The notes under the pieces: model-generated | What the model was told of the DNA's origin: nothing | Database searches by the model: none | What the model saw: the letters and a program-made list of their open reading frames with translations, nothing else | DNA from: a virus | Reading direction: 5' to 3' (one strand) | DNA: 43,847 nt | Virus record (IMG/VR): IMGVR_UViG_3300045131_000787 | Location: 1 to 43,847 of that record | Shown: piece by piece, positions 39,423-43,847 of the stretch | Layout: every line of letters starts with the position of its first letter | How positions within the stretch are numbered: position 1 is the stretch's first letter | Position numbers and translations under genes: made by a program

Positions 39423-41173
39423 AATTCTAATAATTTTTTAGCTAATAAAGCACGGTCTTCCTCGACGTGAGACCAGCCAGTTTTATAGACTTCATCCATC
39501 TTTCGGTCTGGAGTTTTAGTCCAGTGATAATGATTGACGATAGAATTTTCTGCTCGTACAGCAATACCCAGCTTATTCATCTTTGCCCAGAGTAAATTAT
39601 CACAGCCACAGTGCCAGAAGTCGGTATCAAATATCTCTCCTATCTTTCCTACAATATCTCTACGAATCATAAAATGCTCATTGATATTCCCAGCGTCAGC
39701 AGATAAAGTTCCAGTGTTGAAAGCGACGTAACCTTTCTCTCCAACTTTTAAAGCTTCATTGATTGATTCCGGAGTGAACTCGGTATCGTTTGAAGCAAAC
39801 ACAATCCAGTCGCCAGTAGACTCTTCATAACCCTGTTTCAGAAGTTTAGGTACGCCAATTCTATTCTCAAAACTGTCAGGCTTCACAATTATTTCAATTC
39901 TATCTTGTGGGTAATTGAGAGCTTTAATTGAGTTCAAACACCTTATTAAGCCTTCCTCTCTACCGAGGGTAGGTATTACGAAGCTCAATTTAGGCTTTAT
40001 AGGCTCTGGTTTTTTTGTTGAATCGTAGAAAGAACCGTCAGCAATATACTTGGGGTTAGTAGGATTATAGGCTAGAGCTTTCTTCCAGTGTTCATAACTG
40101 TGTAATTTATTACCTATCCACCAGTAAGAAATGTAGAGGAGTTCGTGTGGAACATTCTCGTAGTATGGTTGGTGATTAGAATAAAATGGAATCTGGGTAA
40201 TAGACAAAGCCGCTTCAGAATAAACAATTACTTGAGCGTGCATATTTTTACTAAAATAGTATTCAGCTAATCGCATCAAAGGTTCTCGGCGAGCTTCTTT
40301 CTCAACAGATTTTATCCACCAAAGGAGCATTTCATCTGTCTTACCTAATGCTCTATACGCATCTCCAACATATAACATTGACTGGGCGGCTTCAGTTACC
40401 CAGCGACCCATTGAAATATGATTTAAAAACTCTTTTATTGCAGAGCGGTATCTACCTAGATAAAGCATTTCCCTCGCAAAATAATGAGAGTTACGGTCAT
40501 TGCTAGGATTGTTATAGCAATCAATCGCCAAGCCTTTAAGGTATCCTGTTCTGTTTGTTTTTTCATTTTGGTAATGTTCCAATTTAATTATGTCCTCTCC
40601 AAGATATTTCGTCTTGGCGTTTCCTGTTAAAATCTCGTGAATAATTCCAACCCATCTTAGAATTTTTCTATTATAAAATTTGCAGTGACGAAATTTAATG
40701 ACCGGATTACCAAGTTTATCGTGAGAAAACACAAACTCATATTCCAGTTGTTCAGCACCATTAGTAATAGCTTCATCTAGTTTATCAATATCAAATTTTG
40801 TAAATACCTCATCACAGTCAGGGGTAGCTATAATATCGCAGTCTGGAAAATCAGCTATATAGTTACGAGCTGATGCAAAATCAAAAAGAGACTCACCGGC
40901 ATTTACCACTGGAGCCTCGCCTTCTACTATGAATTTAGCATTGATTTTATCTGCTAATTCTTTATCTATGTTTATTCTAAATTTGTCACCGACAGCTTCT
41001 ACTTTGCACCCGAGAGATTTAGCTACTTCAATCGTGTTGTCAGTTGACCCAGTGTCTAAAACCCAAATGTCACCACCTCTTTCTTGGAACTCTTTAAGAG
41101 AACCAATCATTCTTGGTAGAGTTAATGCTTCATTTTTTGCGATAAGTGCAACACTAAATTTTGGTTTATTCAT
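39419..41173 (-). CDS. Double GT2 glycosyltransferase with TPR-like middle
   Basis: 584 residues, three parts. Residues 5-185 are a GT2 domain (VALIAKNEALTL, then VLDTGSTDNT, with a DxD motif in TPDCDE, 119-121). Residues about 225-375 are helical repeats like TPR (YFAREMLYLGRYRSAIKEFL, then YVGDAYRALGKTDEML). Residues 395-560 are a second GT2-type domain (SFVIPTLGREEGL, then GDWIVFASNDTEF). The two domains could add different sugars in sequence, using a nucleotide sugar in the cytosol, with the TPR part holding a protein substrate. It lies inside the lysis/fibre region. Collagen-like fibres are plausible acceptors; host surface modification is the alternative. Confidence 0.8.
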   Translation of the reverse strand: MNKPKFSVALIAKNEALTLPRMIGSLKEFQERGGDIWVLDTGSTDNTIEVAKSLGCKVEAVGDKFRINIDKELADKINAKFIVEGEAPVVNAGESLFDFASARNYIADFPDCDIIATPDCDEVFTKFDIDKLDEAITNGAEQLEYEFVFSHDKLGNPVIKFRHCKFYNRKILRWVGIIHEILTGNAKTKYLGEDIIKLEHYQNEKTNRTGYLKGLAIDCYNNPSNDRNSHYFAREMLYLGRYRSAIKEFLNHISMGRWVTEAAQSMLYVGDAYRALGKTDEMLLWWIKSVEKEARREPLMRLAEYYFSKNMHAQVIVYSEAALSITQIPFYSNHQPYYENVPHELLYISYWWIGNKLHSYEHWKKALAYNPTNPKYIADGSFYDSTKKPEPIKPKLSFVIPTLGREEGLIRCLNSIKALNYPQDRIEIIVKPDSFENRIGVPKLLKQGYEESTGDWIVFASNDTEFTPESINEALKVGEKGYVAFNTGTLSADAGNINEHFMIRRDIVGKIGEIFDTDFWHCGCDNLLWAKMNKLGIAVRAENSIVNHYHWTKTPDRKMDEVYKTGWSHVEEDRALLAKKLLEL

Positions 41174-41174
41174 T

Positions 41175-41537
41175 TTATTTAAAATATTTATTTATAACGA
41201 AAGGCATTAAAAATTGAATTACTGCTAAAGCTCCCATCCCTATCCATAAGTATTTATTTAAATTTTTAATATCAACCGAGTGTTCGTCTTGGACTCTTTT
41301 AGTATTCTCTAGTTCTTTCTCATCTTCCTTACAGTGAGCTGTATAAATATCTTTATCTAATTTACCAGCTTTCAAACCTCCTATATCTTGGGCTAAAATA
41401 TTATCTTTCTTTTCTAAAGAAGTAATTAAATCCTCTACTCTTGTGTTTAAACGGATTAGAAGGTCTCTATCCTGTCTATCAAAGCCGTAGGCTTGTTGAT
41501 GTTCTCTAGTTGCTAATGGTTTTAAATTCTCATCCAT
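41175..41537 (-). CDS. XhlA-like membrane protein, lysis-associated
   Basis: 120 residues: a charged coiled-coil body (about 25-90, with RLNTRVEDLITSLEKKDN) and one C-terminal transmembrane span (LWIGMGALAVIQFLMPFVI) ending in NKYFK. This order matches XhlA/haemolysin-type phage proteins that help holins. Its position at the head of a run leading to the endolysin and holin candidate supports a lysis role. It is the first gene after a candidate promoter. Confidence 0.6.
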   Translation of the reverse strand: MDENLKPLATREHQQAYGFDRQDRDLLIRLNTRVEDLITSLEKKDNILAQDIGGLKAGKLDKDIYTAHCKEDEKELENTKRVQDEHSVDIKNLNKYLWIGMGALAVIQFLMPFVINKYFK

Positions 41538-41568
41538 TTTGTTTATAAATTATGTTTAAGTCTTTTTA

Positions 41569-41597
41569 ATTATACCTTAAACTGTTAATAAAGTAAA
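41569..41597 (-). promoter_or_regulatory. Candidate promoter for the lysis cassette
   Basis: Leftward TTTACT (41597-41592), 17-nt spacer, TATAAT (41574-41569). The gap between the HNH gene and the XhlA-like gene (about 98 nt) is long for this arm, so a separate start of transcription for lysis genes is plausible. The -35 box is weak. Confidence 0.4.
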
Positions 41598-41606
41598 TTG
41601 TTAGTT

Positions 41607-41626
41607 ACTCCGATATAGCTCGGAGT
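41607..41626 (-). terminator. Hairpin downstream of the HNH gene
   Basis: ACTCCGA (41607-41613) and TCGGAGT (41620-41626) form a perfect 7-bp stem with a 6-nt loop, starting about 10 nt after the HNH stop. No strong T-run follows in the leftward direction. It probably marks the 3' end of the HNH transcript unit. Confidence 0.5.
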
Positions 41627-41635
41627 GGGCTGTGG

Positions 41636-41884
41636 TTATGCACCACCAAGTTGAGTATCATAGGCTCGGTTGTTTCGTTTAACGATAACAAACAAACTGT
41701 TTGGGTCACACCAGACGGTGTTCAACTCGTGAGCTATTTCCTCTACGGACATAGCTTCACCATTGTGGCGAGAGAAGATTTTGTGAAACCAATGATGTAA
41801 GTCCATAGGAACTTTCACCATATTCTTCTTGTTTCTTCTACCGCCGTGAATCTTCGGAAGTCGGTGGTGTCTATCCTTTCTCAT
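41636..41884 (-). CDS. Small HNH-type endonuclease
   Basis: 82 residues. The pattern RHHRLPKIHGGRRNKKN, then VPMDLHHWFHKIF, fits a compact HNH (beta-beta-alpha-metal) nuclease, with the first His pair as general base and the HHxxFH cluster as metal ligands. It is not in the terminase neighbourhood, so it may be a free-standing homing-type gene rather than a packaging partner. Unlike almost every gene here, it has a perfect SD (AAGGAGG) at good spacing and is bounded by a hairpin, which together suggest acquisition from a host that uses SD signals. Confidence 0.55.
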   Translation of the reverse strand: MRKDRHHRLPKIHGGRRNKKNMVKVPMDLHHWFHKIFSRHNGEAMSVEEIAHELNTVWCDPNSLFVIVKRNNRAYDTQLGGA

Positions 41885-41888
41885 TTCG

Positions 41889-41896
41889 CCCTCCTT
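41889..41896 (-). promoter_or_regulatory. Strong Shine-Dalgarno site of the HNH gene
   Basis: Leftward AAGGAGGG, five bases (CGAAA or similar) before the ATG at 41884. Exceptional in this genome, where starts normally follow A/T-rich sequence with no SD. Confidence 0.75.
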
Positions 41897-41918
41897 GTGT
41901 TAAAGAACTCTTAGAAGT

Positions 41919-42116
41919 TTATAGACTTTCTGGGGTCTCTATTTCCTCAACTACTGGTGTTTCTTCTAAGGTAATCTGCTCATTTATCTTGACTAAGTCT
42001 AAATCAGCTCTAGTAATCATACCCTCGGCTACTTTTTTCATTTCAATCCCTCTTTCTTTAGCTTGTTCAATGATAACCTTTCGTGCCTTTAAATTTTCTA
42101 ATTGTTCTTGTGTCAT
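41919..42116 (-). CDS. Small charged helical protein
   Basis: 65 residues, Glu/Lys/Ile-rich, predicted as two helices (EQLENLKARKVIIEQAKERG, then DLDLVKINEQI) with an acidic Pro/Thr/Glu tail. No family recognised. It starts 3 nt after the adhesin stop and precedes the HNH gene. Could be a fibre-assembly or packaging accessory factor; this is a guess. Confidence 0.5.
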   Translation of the reverse strand: MTQEQLENLKARKVIIEQAKERGIEMKKVAEGMITRADLDLVKINEQITLEETPVVEEIETPESL

Positions 42117-42119
42117 TTT

Positions 42120-43847
42120 TTAATTATGATTTAATCTAAACCCCTTTTGATATTCCCAGAATACCCAATGAGGTGTTGCTGATAATTTGTCTGTGTTCCC
42201 ACTATCTACCGACCTTTTTGCGTTGAAATCATTTGTTGAAACATTACTGTCTTGAACGTCTATGTAAAATGTTGTTAGCGGTCCACCTGAAATATTGTCT
42301 ATCGTATATCTTGAACCTGGAACATCACTTCTAAAGTGCATTTCGTGTCCTGGTGAGCTTCCTGTATCTTCAAAGTTACCCAACTCATAAGTCTTGCCGT
42401 GTTCAAAAGTAATTGAAATGTCTTGAGCAGATGGATTGGTAAAGTAACCAATAGTCATATCACCAAATAGATTAACTGTAGCACAAGGTGAAAAATACCC
42501 CGTGCTAAAAGTTCCTGTGTTAGTTATAGTTTGAGATGTTCCTTGTAAAGATAATGAACTGCTAAAGAATGTTCCTGAACTGGTTAAATCACCCTTTAAT
42601 ACAAAAGCACTACATTGGCAGTCTGCTGGGCTTGTAACGGTTAAATCTCTGACCACATCACTTCCGTATGAGGTTAAATGGCAGTCTGAAGTTACCGTTA
42701 CATCACAAGTCGTTGAACCACCCACTTGAACATCACCTCCTGGCATTGTTCCATTTAAATTGATAGCTGTATCAGAAATGAGTTTAGTAATAGCTGTTAG
42801 AGTTCCGTCTATTGTAATCGTTCCGGTTTCTCCACTATCTCTTATAATCTGAGTTCCTGTATAAGTGCAACCTGTCGGTACGAGTAAATCACAACCATCT
42901 CTATAATATAAGACATTTGAAGTTGCTCTGAAACAATAATCAGTTATAGCTGTTGATGCAATAGTAAAAGCACTTGCATAACTTACTAAAGGATTTAGGT
43001 TAGTATCTCCTATTACCATCGTGTCTTGCTCCATTGTTACGCCTGTGACAGCTGTCGTTCCTTCGGTTAGGTTCGTAAGTAAAGCTCCCTTAACTGTTTC
43101 GCCATTGATGAAAAATAAAGCAGGTGTTCCATACATTGAATCAACACCTGTAAAAGAGAAGTCGCCTGAACCTGTTGTGTCTACTCTTCTCTTCAATTCA
43201 GCACATAATATGCCAGTAGACCAAGTTGGCGTAGGTATTGTAATAGTATTTCCACCAACTAAATCTGTTGCACTCGTTCCTGAACCTTCGTCAAAATGCC
43301 ATAAGTGAGTTATGTTTGATTCGGAAGTGTAATAGTATTTACCATTCCAACCTGGTCTGCTTGCAAGAGTCCAGTCGTCAGTTACCCAAGAGGCACTTTT
43401 AGCATCTGAAGATATAAATATTTCACCATACTTTGCTGTTGTGTAAGTGTTATAAGGGTAATCACCTCTAAAGACTCTATCAAATTGAGTCAGACTTCCT
43501 AATATTGCTGTGTTCTGCGATGCAACTTGAACCCCATCTCTGTAAATATAATACTGATTTGTGTTCCTTGTAATTACCCACCTATGCAGACCATAGCCAG
43601 ATTGCGTAAATGATAGGTTGGATGCAGAGCCACCAGAAGCTATCGTTACAGAGCCTAAGTCTAATCCAATCATAGAGTTGGTAACACTTGATTGCAGAAC
43701 TGTGTTTTTGCTTACTGTAATATCGGCAGAAAAAGCCACAGTAAATACCGTTCCTAAATCAAAAGAAGTGACAGAAGCATCTCCTGCTCCAGAGTTTACC
43801 ATTCCTGCTGTCATTTTCGGTATGTTTAAAGCAATCTCTTTTCCACT
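42120..43847 (-). CDS. LamG-like/beta-helix adhesin, 5' end cut by window edge
   Basis: The frame stays open to the right edge (11 codons upstream of the first visible ATG at 43814), so the N-terminus may be missing; 575 residues are visible. The first 190 residues look like a concanavalin/LamG jelly-roll (FTVAFSADITVS, then YGLHRWVITRNTNQYYIYRDGVQV, then THLWHFDEGSGT). The rest is beta-helical, with an ITIDGTLTAI type of strand, and ends with the IDVQDSNVSTNDFNA, then SVDSGNTD motif found in other phage surface proteins. It is probably a receptor-binding spike or fibre. It might form one gene or module with the fibre cut at the left edge; the sequence here does not show a join. Confidence 0.7.
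   Translation of the reverse strand, partial: SGKEIALNIPKMTAGMVNSGAGDASVTSFDLGTVFTVAFSADITVSKNTVLQSSVTNSMIGLDLGSVTIASGGSASNLSFTQSGYGLHRWVITRNTNQYYIYRDGVQVASQNTAILGSLTQFDRVFRGDYPYNTYTTAKYGEIFISSDAKSASWVTDDWTLASRPGWNGKYYYTSESNITHLWHFDEGSGTSATDLVGGNTITIPTPTWSTGILCAELKRRVDTTGSGDFSFTGVDSMYGTPALFFINGETVKGALLTNLTEGTTAVTGVTMEQDTMVIGDTNLNPLVSYASAFTIASTAITDYCFRATSNVLYYRDGCDLLVPTGCTYTGTQIIRDSGETGTITIDGTLTAITKLISDTAINLNGTMPGGDVQVGGSTTCDVTVTSDCHLTSYGSDVVRDLTVTSPADCQCSAFVLKGDLTSSGTFFSSSLSLQGTSQTITNTGTFSTGYFSPCATVNLFGDMTIGYFTNPSAQDISITFEHGKTYELGNFEDTGSSPGHEMHFRSDVPGSRYTIDNISGGPLTTFYIDVQDSNVSTNDFNAKRSVDSGNTDKLSATPHWVFWEYQKGFRLNHN

Overview
The window is most of the genome of a tailed phage with a short, podovirus-like tail. 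The host is an unidentified bacterium with AT-rich DNA. The evidence is a head-packaging module (small and large terminase, a portal of P22-like size, a scaffold candidate and a major capsid protein), adaptor- and hub-like tail proteins with no tape-measure gene, collagen-like and beta-helical fibres, a lysis module, and a replication module built on a primase-helicase. I see no integrase, repressor, tRNA or DNA polymerase, so a virulent, host-dependent lifestyle is the simplest reading. TAA, TAG and TGA all act as stops, TGA at two ATGA gene overlaps, so the standard bacterial code fits. Almost no gene has a Shine-Dalgarno site; starts sit in an A/T-rich context, typically AATAATATG or AAAATATG. 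Together with plain TTGACA/TATAAT promoters this argues against a typical SD-using Firmicute or Proteobacterium and against the Bacteroidota promoter type. A Patescibacteria-like host is possible but only a guess.

Layout. Positions 1-10800 are leftward late genes. Read in transcription order from 10.8 kb they are small terminase, an unknown gene, large terminase, portal, a SleB-like wall hydrolase, small unknowns, scaffold candidate, decoration candidate, major capsid, coiled-coil proteins and a collagen-like fibre cut by the left edge. Positions 10800-11758 are a gene-free divergent control region with inverted AACAGGCAYAA repeats, C/G-tract hairpins, an AT-rich tract, a GC-rich island and promoters facing both ways. 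Positions 11759-24521 are rightward early genes: many small accessory proteins, a Ros/MucR-like zinc-finger regulator, an SSB-like protein, a methyltransferase, a primase-helicase, an SF2 helicase, an RmlB-like NDP-sugar dehydratase, two PD-(D/E)XK nucleases and more small proteins. A bidirectional terminator lies at 24.63-24.70 kb. Positions 24698-43847 are again leftward late genes: in transcription order a LamG-like adhesin cut by the right edge, an HNH protein, a lysis cassette containing a double glycosyltransferase, collagen/CBM and beta-helix fibres, tail adaptor, collagen-like protein, tail hub, tail fibre, a peptidoglycan-binding virion protein, an ejection-type protein and a 1350-residue metalloprotease protein.

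How it fits together. On a circular map the late genes form one arm that starts at about 10.83 kb, runs left through the window edge and ends at 24.7 kb. The early arm starts at about 11.7 kb and converges on the same terminator. Both window ends lie inside or next to fibre genes, so the break probably falls in a fibre locus. The most unusual elements are the repeat-packed divergent region, a predicted pseudoknot leader overlapping the primase-helicase start codon, a 43-nt leader duplicated before two head genes, two apparent promoter classes, and a scattered sugar-modification set (dehydratase, methyltransferase, double GT2) in a phage whose fibres carry Thr-rich collagen repeats.
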